Source: Coturnix japonica
Taxonomy: Eukaryota > Chordata > Aves > Galliformes > Phasianidae
DNA length: 64,000 bases
Reading direction: 5' to 3'
NCBI RefSeq assembly: GCF_001577835.2
Contig: NC_029521.1
Span: forward strand, 7,368,255 to 7,432,254
How positions within the stretch are numbered: the stretch's first letter is position 1; every line of letters begins with the position of its first letter. A program made the translations under genes and the position numbers. The notes beneath the pieces were generated by a model. The model had not been told where the DNA came from. It saw only the letters and a program-made list of their open reading frames with translations, and did no database searches. Of the stretch, positions 25,701 to 40,700 are shown one piece after another.

Positions 25701-28700
25701 AACTCTTTTAAAATATACCCTTGTAGGTTAGATCTTAAGCTGCATGGCTGTTTCTTTGTACATCTGTATAGGCATCAGCTTTCCTCACTGAACCTCAAAA
25801 TATTTATAATCTCAGTTGTTTTCTTGCTCGTCTGCTCTGTGGAATAAGCTGATTGATGCATGTGGTGAATGTAGAAAATAGTTGTTGAAAACTTGAGTGA
25901 GTTTGATATTTGTTTTTTCCTTTTTCCCAAAAAAAAACAAACAACAAGAAAACCCAACAAAAATGAAGCAGGTCAGCCGGTCTCTTCTAATTGACACCTT
26001 CAATCCAGCCATCAGCCCTTGCTGATCATGAAAAGAAAAGCACAGTTTGGTTGAAGGACATCTTCTATTTTGACCAAAGTCATTCTGGGTTCTCAAGGGT
26101 TGAATGAGAAGTAGGTGTAACCATTGATCATTGTTGGTTAGTTCTCAATGTTCAGTCCTGTTCCTGAATGATGCCGCAGGTGGCTGCTCAGAGACCATGA
26201 ATACTTGACTTGCAGTGGCAAACAGTCATAGAAATGAGAGAGTTCAGAGAGAATTAAGGTAGATATGAGGGAAGATAGCTTATCTGAAGCTTGAGTAAGT
26301 GTGAACAACTTTGGGAATTGGTACTTTTCCAGCAGGGATAAAATTCTGCTCTTGAATGGAGAGTTAGGTGAAAGATCTAAATTGATAAAGATTACTTTGT
26401 GTTGAAGGCCTTCAGTTTTTTATCTTTCTCTTGTGGAGATGCTAGAGCTGAATTATGTGGCAGTGTTAGAAGAATCTTGTTTCGGTTGCTTGGAAGCTAT
26501 GAGATCACCTGCTGACTGTTGTGTATACTTGGCTGACTTTAGTATGTAAACAGGAAGCAGTGCAGGGACACTCAGGACACTATAATAGTAGAAGTCAGGC
26601 ACGTGTTGCATCCACTAATAAGTAGGCATGCAGAGAGGTGGCTAAGACTTAGGTAACAATTTCTATTCCTAATGTATTTTTTGTGTGTTTTCCAGTACTA
26701 GCTTGTTAGAATGTTCCATACTGCTGGGTTTAGTGGGCTTTTTCACTGTTTTAAAGAACATTTGAGGAGTTTCTTTTCAATAGTGATGGTTTCTCCAGGC
26801 TTATACCTGTGACAGGAGGTGAGCTGCTTTGTAGGGTTTACATACAGGTAGCGCCCTTAGAAAAGAGAAATCTTGAGAGTTGTGTTGTACCTGTGGTGAT
26901 GCAGCTTCTTCGTGTTACAGTGGCCATGATGACAAAAGGTAAAACATGACATGATGGTAAAAGAGTGTAGCTTTGCTTTGGGAGTTAGTACAGTGTTCAT
27001 ACCTCCCAAGGGCCTGAAGAGAAGGCTGATACAATGAATATACAGCATGTTTCTTGCTGAGAGTGGGACTCAGGGTGCGTTGCTGGCTGGCTGAACAGGC
27101 CCAGTAGGCTGCAAGCTGTATGTAGGCTGAGCTGGAAATTCATAGTTGATTCACCCTGAAGGACGTAGCTTATCTAACATGTGGGTATTGAGTTAACTGT
27201 TGATTAAGACTTCTGATCGTATATTTTTATCTGGAGCTTTGTAGTAGCAAATAAAATAAGTAACAACCTAAGGCAACCTGGAAAATACTGTGAGGGTCTC
27301 TAGTGCTTTCAGCTATGGGAGTTCTTAAAGGAATGTATTAGAATGATATTTAATGGTGGCATAGAAGGGCAAGTCTTCATTCCAGACTTGAGAAGATGTT
27401 TCACTGCATAACAAGCAGGTTAATTAAAGATAACAGTGCTTTATTGGCATGTAAGTCTTGTTTGCTCTGAGAGAAACCTGGCAAGCTTATGCAGATAGGC
27501 AATCGATCTTACTGCTGTATCTTGGCCATGAGTAAAACTTCAGTACAGAACATCCCTTATGGGAGATGATTTTTTCTAATATATATTTATGCTTTGTCTC
27601 CTTTTAGGCTTCTTGCAATGATTATTATACATAGGCTTATACTTGCATGAGGACAGGGAGGAAGTTGGGGAAAAACAGCAAAAGTAGGACACAACTTGGT
27701 AGGAAGTTCAGTTTATCCTTATGCTCTCCTCTTCATTTTTGTCTAATGCTGTTTTTTGTAATTACTTGGATGCAAGTTCTTTAAATGTATTTTGTTATGG
27801 TTAGTGTTGCATATCTGAATATTAACTGGTAGCAAAGTGTGGCTCTCAAAGTGTGTTGAGAGAGAGAAGGTCTTGGTTTAGTGCAGTGCCTTTCAAAAGC
27901 ACTCAGGATGAAAATGTTGGGCTGAGCTTTTGTTTGTGTGAGCACATAAAAAGCAAAGGTTGCAGCTGGCTTAGTGTGGGACTTGGTACCAAGATGTAAT
28001 CCTTAAGGTGGGTCGTGCCAGCAAGGCATGACTCGGACTTTCTTTTTAATTGTAGCTTTTTTTCCCCTTAATAGGGTTCTTACAAGTACTCACTATGCTT
28101 TATGTTGATTGCAAGTATACCATACAGATGTTTAACAGTTAAAACTTATTTCATAGTTTATCATATTTTATGCATCACAGCCCCCTCCTCCCCCCAAAAA
28201 TGAGTCCTTTTTACGAATAGCGTGTATTCTGAGCAAGTGAGTTACTGCTTTTCCAATGTGTGCTGATCAAAACCCTGGAGATATTTGTTAGTGGGTATGA
28301 CCATATATTTCTTTTTAAGTCCAAGACCAGCCAGCCAACTCCAGTACCATTCTTCAGAATAAATTTCATTCTGTTTAGATTCCACTAGCAAGCTGCTCTT
28401 TCAGAAGGCATCTTGCTTAAGCTAAACTGTCTAAACAAGGCCTTGAACTGTAATTGTACGTAGCACATACTATATACAAGTTTATGCACAGATGTTGCAG
28501 TGTAGTTGAGGCTTTGATAACACCCACCCACCTACCCAGGAGTCATCCGTGTTACCTCTAGCACATATTTCCATGTATTACCTGCTCTTGCTAAGCATGT
28601 CCGTGAAGGGAATGGAAGATGCTCCTGTCATAAATCATAGTGAAAGACCCCTGTTGGGAAGGGAAACTGGATGGGGTCAGCAAAGTAAGGGAGGGTGTCA

Positions 28701-31700
28701 GGTATTCCTATTCACTCCCATGATTTTGTGCAGACAGGGTAGATTTGTTTCTTTGTTCTCCAACCTGTCAAATGCTGTCAGTGATTCCTCAGGATGTTGG
28801 TGCATATTAGTAATGTAAATGGACACATTAACGAATGTTTGGTTCCCTGTCAGTCTGTGCCAAGACTGTCAGCCTGTCAGTGGGTGGGGAAATCACCCTC
28901 ATCTGTTATCGAACTTGTTAGGGCAAGCATAGTAAATGACATTGTCCCCAAAGTATCTTAGATTGACTGAGTGTCCTGAACAGCTTGTACTATCAGGGAA
29001 TACTTGTGGCCCTTGTCTCTGCATTTCAGAGAAACAAAAGAATAAAATTCCAGACACCCTCCAGCGCTTCTGGCAACCCTTTGGCAATGCCAGCAGACTG
29101 AGGTTGTAAATATGCTGTTGGTTTAATGGCTTCATATTTTGGGAGTGTTGACACAAGCTGTACTTCTGAGAAACTTATACGACACTATGAAAGTCTTTAA
29201 ATAGAGAATATGTCTAAAATAGTTATTTATATTATGTATAAACTTGAAAACATGAGTGTTGTTTACCTGTCTGAATGTGTTCTGTGGCCAACATCTCATT
29301 AATTGGTTGGATGTGAGCTCTGCTGCTTCACTTCAGAAATTACTGAAGAAATTACTTCAATTCAGAAATAGTTGTGTGTGATAATGTTATTTGAAGTGTA
29401 GGACTGTTGATTATGTGATAACACAGATAATGTGTGTTTTAATAGCTATATCGATACACAAATGCACTGTTCTGTGGTTTCATAAGAAACACTTCTCTTG
29501 GAGTGAGCACAATGTCCATGGAGGAGGTGGCTGTACCGAAGGAGTGCTGCACGAGCTGTTGAGTGCAGCTGGGAAACAGCAATAGCTTGGTGTATGGCTG
29601 GCAGAGAAATCACGCTGGTAAGCAGGATTATACCTCTAGATCTACTGGAGAAATAAAGCAAATGATATCACGCTCGGCTGAAATCTGTTTCCATCTGTGG
29701 AAGCTGGCTTTATTCTTGTCTGCTACATTAGTGCAGCGTGCTAATGTACGCTGTGAAGTATAAAGTAGGCTTTAAAAATAACACTCAAGCTTTTATGTTT
29801 GAAAAGCTTTGGGCTAGTGGGTACATCCTTCAAATGCATTGTGTGCTTACTGTAAAAATAGCAGCAGAAGAATGTGCTTGTAATGTGTGACAGTAGGTAC
29901 TGCTAACAACCTGGAGATGCTGGGGGTATTGGTGTGAACAGACAATGCTCTGCTGTTGTAGCTTTGTCAGTAGTGTGGATTGCACCCAGGCTCCCTGCTG
30001 CCGTGCTGCAGGTTGCTGCCTTCAGTCAACTGCAGTGAGCAGCCTTACTGTTAACTCTGCACTAATCTGTGATTTATACATTGAGGGCAAAACTGAATTT
30101 GCTGCAATACAGATCTGCCAACTGGGGAAAAGCCTTTGTCACGTCTGTGTTGTGTTGGGAGCCGTTCTGTTTCTCACTTGAGGTGTTCTGTAGCTGAGCT
30201 TTGTGATCTCCTTGCTGCTACTTCAGGAGCAGTTGTTCTCAAAGCAGTGCTCTCCAAAAGAGATCCCATTACATCAGATGATCTAGCAAACTTTCAAGGA
30301 TGTTACAAATGGAATAAATTGCTGTTGGAATTTGAAATTAAAACTTAGCTTTTAAAATAATAGCAGTGTTACCTGACAGTAGATTGAGTGGAAAACTGCA
30401 CACTAGAGTTCTATTCAGTAAAAGATGGAGTCTGTTTGTTTCTCTTTTGTGTGCTTCACAGGAAGAAACTGGCATGTGCAGTCTGCAAACAGCTGTATAA
30501 ATAACTTTGGACTGTTTTGGACAATTGTGAGGTGTTTGGATGACTGGTAACCACTGGCATGTAATTATGAAGCCACCTGACAGTTAGTTAGCAGTGGTTA
30601 TGATGTTCATGAACCTCTTTTGTGTCCTTACTATTCAAAGAAATTTCCATGCTTATAAAGTCTCTGTTACATTATTAGATTAATGAGGCTTTCCTTTATC
30701 TCTGGTGCTTAATGGTTCTAGTTTTTGCCTGAAGGAACAGGAAAGGTGAGCACCATTAGAGCTGATGGGTTGCTGGATTTGGGTATTCCACAGGGACAAA
30801 GAAGAGAGGAAGAGCTTTCCTCTGCAGGAGTTCATCTGGTCTAGTATTCCTTCTGCTTCCATGTCTTGTGTTGTTGGAGTGAAGATTTTTTGGACCGGTG
30901 TTGTCATGATCTTCTCTTAGTCAAGAGGAATAAGAACGTTTAGGGTGTTCTGACCCTGTATCAAATGTGTCAAACTCTCAACTGTACACGGGTGCCTTGT
31001 TTACTGGGAAAGCTGTGTCAGTCTTTGATGTTATGGTGCTGCAGAAGGTGAAGGCTCTGGGACCTTTTCCATTTAAAAACAAACAAACTTTGCTACTTTT
31101 TGTTTTGTACTTCCAGTAGTGCCAGTTACTTAAATCTGCAAAGCATTTACATTTTAGTTGATTATTTACTTTGGTAAATGTTGACCATTTGAGTGTAAAA
31201 CGTACATCACTCAGATGGGCCCTTTAAAATACCACGTGATGCATCTTTCTTTGTGTGGCAGTAGAAAGTTCTGAGCTTGCTTAGGAGATCACTGGGTATC
31301 CCCAGGAAGGTGAATTTCTCCCACTTGTAACCATCTGAAGCAACTGGTAGGCAGTGTTGTAGTGGTGTGGACAGACTTTTCTGTAGCTGCTGCTTTAGGC
31401 CATTGGCACTAAGGGTGGGCAGATGCCCGGCTTTGCACAGGGTGATAAGTGGGAGAAGGAAAGCATGGAGCTCTTTCCTCTTTCAAGGAGATGGCAACTA
31501 CTGCTGTTCAATGAATCATAAAGAGCATTTCATCCAGTTTGTGGGCAGTATTTTTAGTAAAGCTGCCGTGTAATAAAAGACTTCTGTTACAGCAGGTCTT
31601 CTGATCCTGCTCTCACTGTGGATTGGGTGGCACCCTCTCACTCTGCCCTTTGCACTTTGAGGAATTTTAGTAGAAACTGGTTGTCTAAGTGAAACTGAAT

Positions 31701-34700
31701 TAATTCCCACTTGCTTGGATGTCCACGTGTTGGTTTTGAGAAGTTCTAGCAAAAGAAACTCAAACAGCAGAACTCATTTTGTTAGAAGTGCTTTTGGAGA
31801 AACTCCTGGTCATCTGATAACAGGCAGAAGCACTAACTCTGGCTTATCTCCTAGGGCAGGTCTCACAAAACTGCTGTCTTCAGGCACGCACTTTTCTGTT
31901 GATATTGCTTTATTCTTACATATTGCAGGACTCCCTCCGAGCAACCTGTAACACTGATTTTTGTTTCAAACCAGAGAATGGTGTTTTCGTTAGTAAAATA
32001 GTTGGGTTACTCTAATGGTGTATTGTTACTGCTTTGCTGTATATTATAAAACTAATTCTGAAAACTCTTCTTATTTCCTGATAGGCTGGTGTTTGGGATG
32101 CTGTATCCTGCCTATTATTCATACAAAGCTGTGAAGACAAAAAATGTGAAGGAATATGTAAGTCACGTTGCTTTTAATTGCTTAATTAATTAGATGCCTC
32201 TGCTGAGATAAAACAGAGACATTTTCATTATGTAGTGAAATAAATTGTATGGAAGTTTGGTTTGATCGTCTTGGCAGTAGATACAAAACCTGTGTGAATG
32301 TAGTGGGAGTGCTGCGTTTTTTCTTTTGAATGATCAATTCTCAAACTCTTCTTATTGGAATGTATCCAACATACTGTGCTGTCTGAAGAACAGGAGGGTT
32401 TTAAAACATAAATCTTATGTTAGCTGCATTTCGGTTAAGTACATGAAATAATGCAATTCTGGGCAGGGGGCAGGGGAGGAAGTTTCCAAATTCTGCCAGT
32501 GCCTGTGGGTAAGCTGCAACATATTTTCTTCTTGGTGACCATGTCAGTAGTAGCAGTGGTTTAACTGTTGTTGTATGGAGATCAACAGGAGATCAACATG
32601 AGAAAAGGGGTAGCACGGGGTAGCACTGGGTAACCACTGCTCTTCAAAGATGAGGACAAATGTAACCAGGGAGGGAGAAGATCTGATTAAGATGCTGGGG
32701 AAGAGCGAAGCAAACCAACATAACCCAAACCATTCTATGATTCCATGGTGAAAGACATTTAAGTGGTTAAGAATCCGTTTATGTTTCAAAGTGAACAGTG
32801 ATGACTTTTGCAAAAATGACATGCTGTTGTGAGAAGCTTTGGTCACTGAGTTACTTGCCTATTTTAAGAGACAGCCAAACTTCATTTTGGCAACTAACCT
32901 ATTGCACTTCGACTTGGCTCCCGGACTTACAATAGTCAGTGCCATTGGAATTTTAATTTGGCAGTCGTATCTGTGAGTTAATACTGCTGTCTGGGTGTTT
33001 AATGGTGCTGCTCTGTACTTTGCTGCAGCATCAAAATGCAGAAGCTGTTGTTCCTCCTTTTGTATGTCTTGCATTTAGCTTGGTTGTGTCATCAAGGCTT
33101 CAAAGTGAACCTCATGTTCATACTTTTAATCAGATTGTACGCAGAAGCTACTCCTTATTTGTGCATATAGAGCTAATGCCTGCCAGAGGTAAGCTTCTAG
33201 GAGGAAAAAATGTTAAAAGTAAGAGAACTTGCTCTGAATCATGCTTATTTTACTCTGTCAGGGAAGTGTATAATGCAAAGAATATAAATCCAGTTTTCTT
33301 CCTTGCTCTCTCAAAAAGCTTCTATAACATTAGCAGAGGATGGCAGTTGCTAGTTCTTATGCAAGAAATCATCTTAAGAAGTGATTAACAGTATGTTTTC
33401 TAAGAGATGATGATAAAAAAAAACTATGAAGCTAAGATTCTGACTTGACTGTCCAGTTAGCAGTGACTTTCCTTTTTGGAGATGCATGTCACACAAGACC
33501 TTTAATAGAGCTTTGAACTGTAGTTTTCCAATTGTTTCAAATTGCATTCAATTTGAAAGCACCATTTTTCAATCAGCTGTGGTCTTTGACCAGTCTCTGC
33601 ATGTGCAGTTGCATCCTCAATGTTCTCTGGGCTGAGATGAATAAGAAACATTGCATTGTTTCTAAGCCTTCTTTAATTTTTCAGCGCAGCTCTAAGACTT
33701 TTTCACAGCCAGGGAATGACAATGAACCTCAGTGAGCTACCACAATGTTGCCAGTTGGGATAAATGTCCAGAAACATCTTGGGAATGATCCATGTTTCAT
33801 CTTCCCATCTGGGTCATTTTCTTCAGTGTAGGTTACTGCAGTGTTCCAAATGGCACAGCTCTGCTGCCAGTCATGCTATGGCCCAAGTCCAGCTCCCTTA
33901 CCAGGGCTGTGTGTGGCTCAGGACCATCTGTTTCTGTTTACAGGATTTCAGGGGCTTTATACCAGTGACATTTTGGACGTAGCTGCTGCTTTTGCCAGGC
34001 TTTTGGTTTTGTTCTGCTGTTTTCTTTCATGGTATTGTGACATACTGTGTAGGTCACGGTGCTGCAAAATGTACACAGATAACTTGTGAAGAAGTGAGAG
34101 GTTTTTGCTTCTGTTCTTCATAATGTAAGGCATGTGTGGACTTTAAGTTCTAGAAATTAAGATCTTTTCCTTTGAGGAGAATTATTTGTTCTTTTAATTA
34201 CCCTGGCTTAATGGAATAACTGAAGATCTTTGAGGAGTTTTTTCAGTGTATTGCACCAAAGTGCCCACAATAATAATCAGAAACATAGTTTAGAAGTCTG
34301 AAAAACCAGACTTCTCAAATTGGCTTCAAAATCCTGACTTGAAAGACTACGTGTGCTTCAGCTGAAGCCAGCAAAGATGAGCTTAACACTCAGCAGAAAT
34401 AAAAGCCTGACAAAATAAATCTGCAGTTACCCTTTTAACATTAAAAGCAAAACCTAATCAAAGTCTCTGAAGCTTTTATCTTGGAGCGTTGAGTTGGTAA
34501 TGGTCTGTAGGGTGGCATCAAAATATTGAATATCACTTTTTGTTTTTCCTTATGTTTCTGGTATGGAAACCACTGCTTGCGTGGCTTCACTGTCAGGGAT
34601 GCTTTAGTTCAGTAAGGATACAATTTGACCAGTGTTCTTGAGAATCTTTGCCCTGGCAGCAGCAGGACTCCTGGCAGACATCACGCGCCCTTTTGCAGAG

Positions 34701-37700
34701 CGTCTGCTTCTCTTCACAGCATCCAGAGACAAACTCACCTTCTAGTGTTCCCAACTGGATAAATAGGTGTTGATTAAATAGTGAATAGCCTGGGAAAAAT
34801 ACGTGGGGGAAAAAACAGTATTGCGTGGCATTTTAAACATGTGAAGTTAGAGAAAGGGTGGCTGTTCACTTTATGCAGGTGTTGACTCCGGTTCATGGAA
34901 GGGTCACCAGTCTAAATGTCACATGGCCTGTCAGAGATGACTTCAGCTGTTGTGTACGTTTGTCTTAGCTTAGTCAAGCCTGAAATATCTAAATCCTCTG
35001 ACAGACTGCAATGAAGTGTCATCACATGACTGAGCTTCTTTTCAAATTGAAATGCAGGAAAGTATTTAAGATAAATAGGTCTCATGACAAAGGAAGTAGC
35101 TTCAAAGCTTAATGCACAGCTATGGAAAAGGCAGCAGTGTCGCATGGGGTTTTGAGTACTTACTGAAGTCCACTTCAAAAACATGTATAGATCAAATCTG
35201 AGCCACATGCTCTGTGGGAAACTGGATACAACTGCTTTTGAAAGAGACTAACATGAATTTTAGACTTGAATTTACTGCATCTGGTTGCAGCAGTTGCTAA
35301 TTATTATTTATTATTTTTTTTAAAGCATAGATGGCATTAGAGTTTAAAACCCGTGGGTGTTCAGTTAAGCACTGCTTATTCAGTTGTTTCTGATTAACAC
35401 TGACCTATTTTGGAAATATGTTATGCTTGGCCACTGATGATTTAGAGAAGACATGCACGGATCTACTCCGGTAGTGTTTGTTCTGAAAGATGTAATCTGT
35501 CTAGGAAAGAAAGTCTGAACAGATGTTCAAGGAAATTAGAGATGTAATTAACTACTAAAATGCAGGTTTGAGGGTTTCTTGTAAAAGCATCGTCTGATTC
35601 CAAAGGAGCAATGTATGGTGGAAATTTTAAAGCAACAACAGAAAACCAAAACCCAAAACAACCCCCCCCTTCCTTCAAGCCAAGCCAACAAAACCTCCAC
35701 ATTCACAAATACAAATAGACTCTGAAGCATTAAGGTGCACAGATGTCAGCTCTTTTGTTAGCAAGAATGTTGTGGTTCTTGACATGTGAATAGCATTCAA
35801 ATTCCGTGAAAATGCTTTTGTGCTGCCTTGCTCCAACGTCAGTACTGTAATGCCAAGTACATATGGAGAACCTAAATGCAAAATAAAGTTGAATAATGTA
35901 TGTTGTGAAGTGAAAGTAAGGGCTGTTGACTTATTAATGCTGGAAATTTTGACTGCTAGAAACACAAAGATGAGTGGAGTATTCCTTAGTGATGTGCTGG
36001 GAGTTGCGCTTCATACTTACAATAACCTGCTGACTCCTTACAGTGTTGTTTTTTCTTTTTCCTCATCATTAAAGCTTATTAGAGGCAGAATCAAGTCCAT
36101 GAAGGCAGTCTAAGTGAGGTTGTGACCCCAGTGACCCAGGCATTTCACCTAGCTCATGGCTGCTGCTACCAGTTCTTACAGACAGAAAACCTTCAGGGAC
36201 TTTCTATAATTTCAATTGAAACCAGACTGAGATGCTGTTGTTTTGACAGATTTGAACTGATGGGTTGTTAGATGTATTGTGTATTCTATGTAAAGGAAAG
36301 AAAAATAAGTTCTTACTGATGATGGTGTTTTAATTTTCAGGTTCGCTGGATGATGTATTGGATTGTATTTGCTCTCTATACAGTTACTGAAACAATAACT
36401 GATCTAACAATCTCTTGGTAAGAGCATGCTTTCTATGAACAATGGATGCAACGATATTTGTTTCTCATCTACTTTGATTAGTAGTGATGTACCTTTATAA
36501 GAGAGGCTGTGCTTGTAGAGAGTAGAGTATAGTTCTCTTTACCCTGGTAGATTTCAGTGTGTGTGAAGGATAATGTGTTTCCAAGCTTGCTGTACAGTGC
36601 TGCTCAAGGTGGAGACTACAGAACTTTTCCCTTTGCTGTGGAAGCTGAATAGCAGAATTAAATGCTCAAAAGTGTAGGCTGATCTCTTTGTTTAGGATTG
36701 TGTAATGCAAAGCAACTGTGTTACTTGTTTCCTTTTTTTTTTTTTTGCATAAGATGATATGTTCATTTCAGAAAATAAATCTATAGGTCTATAACTTGTT
36801 TAATTTTTGTGTAGCATGACTTATTGCATGTATAGAACATTAAATGTTAACATATAGTTGTTGTTCGGAGAGATCTTGATTTAATTAGTGCTTGTTTCAT
36901 TATTTCTGTTGTTAATTTCATGCTACTTTCAATTTGTCTTTAGGTTTCCACTGTATTATGAGCTGAAGATTGCTTTCGTTATTTGGCTCCTTTCTCCATA
37001 TACTAGAGGGGCGAGTTTAATGTACAGGAAACTTCTCCACCCTCTTCTTTCTTCTAAAGAAAGGGTAAGAAATAACTTCTCATTTTTAATGCCTAATATG
37101 GAAATACCATATGCTGAAATACTAACCATTGCTAAACAAGTCATAAAAGCAGATCAGTGTGTTACTGGCTCATCAAGCAGCATGAACTTGGACTAGAAAA
37201 GTGCACGACTGTCCATATGCTTGCTTTCATTTAATTTACTGTCTGTGACTTTGTATTGACATGAATTAGCATAGTGTTCTCTGGTCTACCTAGTGTACCT
37301 TGGGGAGCCCAGTTGACTGGAAGTGATGCAGTCAAATTGTTCTGCTGGAAGAGTACATACAGAAGCAAAAGTACAGTTTTAGCAACAGCTCTTTGTATTG
37401 TCATTTTTTCTAGCGTATCCTACTAATAGAACTTCTCAGGATGAATGATGTTGGTGACTTTTCTGGTTTGCAAAGTGAAAAGGATACGAAAATAGATTTT
37501 CTACTGAATTTTTAGGGAACAAAGTTGAAAGGATGCTTAGCTTTGTCCAAAGTAAAAGGCCCCAGATCTGCTTAATTTATTTTTTAGTTCTGTATTTGGA
37601 TTTGTGGAAAGAGCAATTAGTAAATTTGTGAAGACTACTGCTGCTAGATCTCATTGTGTGGAGCGTAAGCATTAAGTGCAATAGGTCAGTACAGGGTTTG

Positions 37701-40700
37701 GCCTTTTACTAGGCAAAACAGGTCGCTAACATGATTTGAATGATGTCATCTCGGCCTTAGGAAGGTTGAACTACAAACACTTTAACTTCATAAGCTAAAG
37801 GGATTTTTTGCCTAGTCTGCTATTTACTGTGGATAACCTTGAAGGCTTTACCTCCAACTGTAGCCATTTACCACAGCTGGAAATAAGTGTCCTGGCTTCA
37901 CTGTCCTTGATACTTACCTGTGTCAGAGCCCTGGTCTCTGAAGTTCTTTGTGCTCTGGTTCTACTTTTCTAAGGAATTAATTTCATCTTGAGCGTGTTCT
38001 TTACCTTGTATAACATTTGTCTGGCAATTTAAGCTTGTTTTATACAAGAGGCTTTTGTAGCTGCGAGGTTTCTGAGTGGGATAAAAGTCTTCTGTTTTAT
38101 CTTCTTGTTTGACCAGCCTTGATCCGTTTTTAAATGAGAGAGTATTAAGTGAATGGAAGATTAGTATACGAAGCTAAGAGTAATTGTTCCATTAAGTATT
38201 TCCTTCAAGATTTCTTTTGTCATCTTTTTTTTTTTAATAAAAGTAACACTGTGGGGTAATGTGATTCTCATATGCACGCCCTTTTAATACTGAAATATGC
38301 TTTGCTTTAGGAGATTGATGAGTACATCATACAAGCCAAAGAAAGAGGCTATGAGACCATGGTGAATTTTGGAAGACAGGGGTTGAATTTGGCAGCAACC
38401 GCTGCAGTGACAGCAGCTGTGAAGGTAACCTGCTTACACTGATTGCTTTTGTTCTTGATATACTTGTTGAATGGCATGATGTGATATTCAGGCTTAGCCA
38501 TTCCTACATAAGAAGTTTTGACTCTGCAAATGTTTAGAGAGCCTGGAATACAATGCCAGGCCTCATACTATGTTTATTTAAGTTATTTTTTCGAATGATG
38601 GGGATCCAATTACTGTAATTCAGAAGATACCATGCATTTTTCTATACAGGCTTTTGGTAAACATGACCATTGTTTCTTTTCTGTCTCTGTTGTGCTTTCT
38701 TGTTGATAAACAAACTATTTAAAGGATTTCTGGCTTCTTTCTGCTGTTTTTCTCCAATCAACTTGAGGTAATTGCATATTTGAAGTAAGGCATGAAAGAT
38801 TACTACCACAGATAAATTTCTTGACACAATTAACTTGTTTGCAACTAGTTGATTGAATTATTGAATTAATGCACTAAGCATAAGCTTGCATATTGCTGCT
38901 TACCATTGTTTTACTTTATTAAATTTTTGTTAAATTGTGAAGTAAGCAATCTGTGGTTGTTCTGGATCCAAGTTCCTACAAAACTCATGGCCCTTGGGTG
39001 AATTTTAAAGGATTCTGGGTCTAGCAAAATAAAATGCAAGCTTTTAAGTAAGCTGAGCAACAAGAAGGGCCACCAAAAGGGAGTAGAACTGACAAACAAG
39101 CTGACTTCGTTGCTATGTGTATCCATTTAAAGTAAAACACAAAGAAGTGTTGTAAGAAAGATGTGTACATTCTCGTTAAATTATAGTTTTGGGGCTATCA
39201 GGATTAATTTCCTCTGGGACTGCTGGAACTGCTGTGTTCATCACAATGGGACTGAAAACTGTTAGTAGATAACAAAGTACTATAGTGGTCCTGGACAGTC
39301 ACAGTTAAGGAGGTACAGCTAGCATTTAATTTCCATGCTCGTATGTGAACTTCTTTTTTAAATCTGAGACATTTTTGAGAACTGCATTTTTGAACCGTAT
39401 CTCAAAAAGGACTGGAAAAACAACCATGCGTACCTTGTTTGTTTCCTTTCTCTTTTTAAATATGTATGTGGGTGGCAGCTTAAAAATAACACTGTTCTAC
39501 AGTATAGACACAATGAACCTCATGTGCTTAAAGTGTGATTCAGTTTGACCACTGATTCTTTTCTGGGGACTGAAATTCTTAGTAGTGCCTCGAGGCACGA
39601 TGTACAGTGAAATGGAGTACACTTCTAGAATGAATGTTTCCAGAATGAAAGTAGGTTATTTAAAACAAACCCAACCAACCAAAAAACAACAAAAAATCTA
39701 ACTTGGAAATACTCTACTGGGACAAAGTTCTAAGAACTATGCTATTTAAAATGCTAAAAATGCAAATTATTTGCCAAACAGCAACCAAACTTAACATAAC
39801 GTGCACTTATAGTGATGCTTATGCTCTGTGTGTTTTCCCCCATGTATGTATGCCTGTCTGCCTAAGACTGAATATTTCCTTGTTGATCCTTATGGTGCTA
39901 CAGAGATACTATGAGATAAATGACACAAGTATCTGCTCCCAGTTTCTTCTGAAATATGAGTAACTTCTGTCTAAATGTCATCCGTGTTTGGATTTTGTTG
40001 CTATTCAGCTGTAACTGGCAGGATGCCTGCTCCATTTGTTAAAACTTATTCAACATGCTCACAGTACTTGTACAGAATTATTTCAGTGCAGATGAGATGT
40101 TTGGGTAAAACAACTACAATACCCAAGACCTAAAATAGATATGATTTAAGCAGCATGAAAGAAGAGACCCTCTGAAAATCTTTATTTTGGCATGCTAAAC
40201 CTCTGTGCAGTTTGTCATTCCAGAAAGCTGAGCGTGATTGCTCCATGCAGACAAATGGAGACAATGCATGTGTTCTTGATTTTGTTCCCTATTTTTGAAG
40301 AGCTGACTGCTGCCTCCAGCAGGTGGAAAGATTATCCCTTCAGCATGAGCTGGTGGAGCATGCTATAGGATTTCAGGAATGGAATTCTGCAGAGTATTAG
40401 TGGGATCAGTTTTGTTGGAGATGGACTTTCATCCCCCCCCTTTTTTTTTAATGGAGCAGGCGTGCTTATTCTGACATGTTGGATCTCAATGTTGGTTCTC
40501 CAATTAGAAGCAGAGAAGGTAGGAGTTTAAAGGCCAGGGGAGGTCTGAAGGAAGCTGCTTAGTAAAGTGTTCAGGTAAATGATGCTGGGATCTCTGCTTT
40601 CTCTGGACTTGAGTAAAATTGTTTAGTACCTCTTCAGAATGTTTTCAAGAGCAAAAGTGGGAAAGAGCAGTTTCTCCAAGGGCTGTCAAAGATGAATGGA

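Larger units (their letters stand above)
16757..32084 (+). other. REEP3: REEP3 intron 1
   Basis: This 15.3-kb intron runs from GTGAGT to an acceptor ending tcctgatag. It contains the downstream half of the CpG island, a G-rich run at 21757-21779, a short AAT repeat at 23071-23086 and a protein-like fossil on the minus strand near 23970-24600. Otherwise it is single-copy AT-rich sequence in which I see no exon. Confidence 0.85.
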
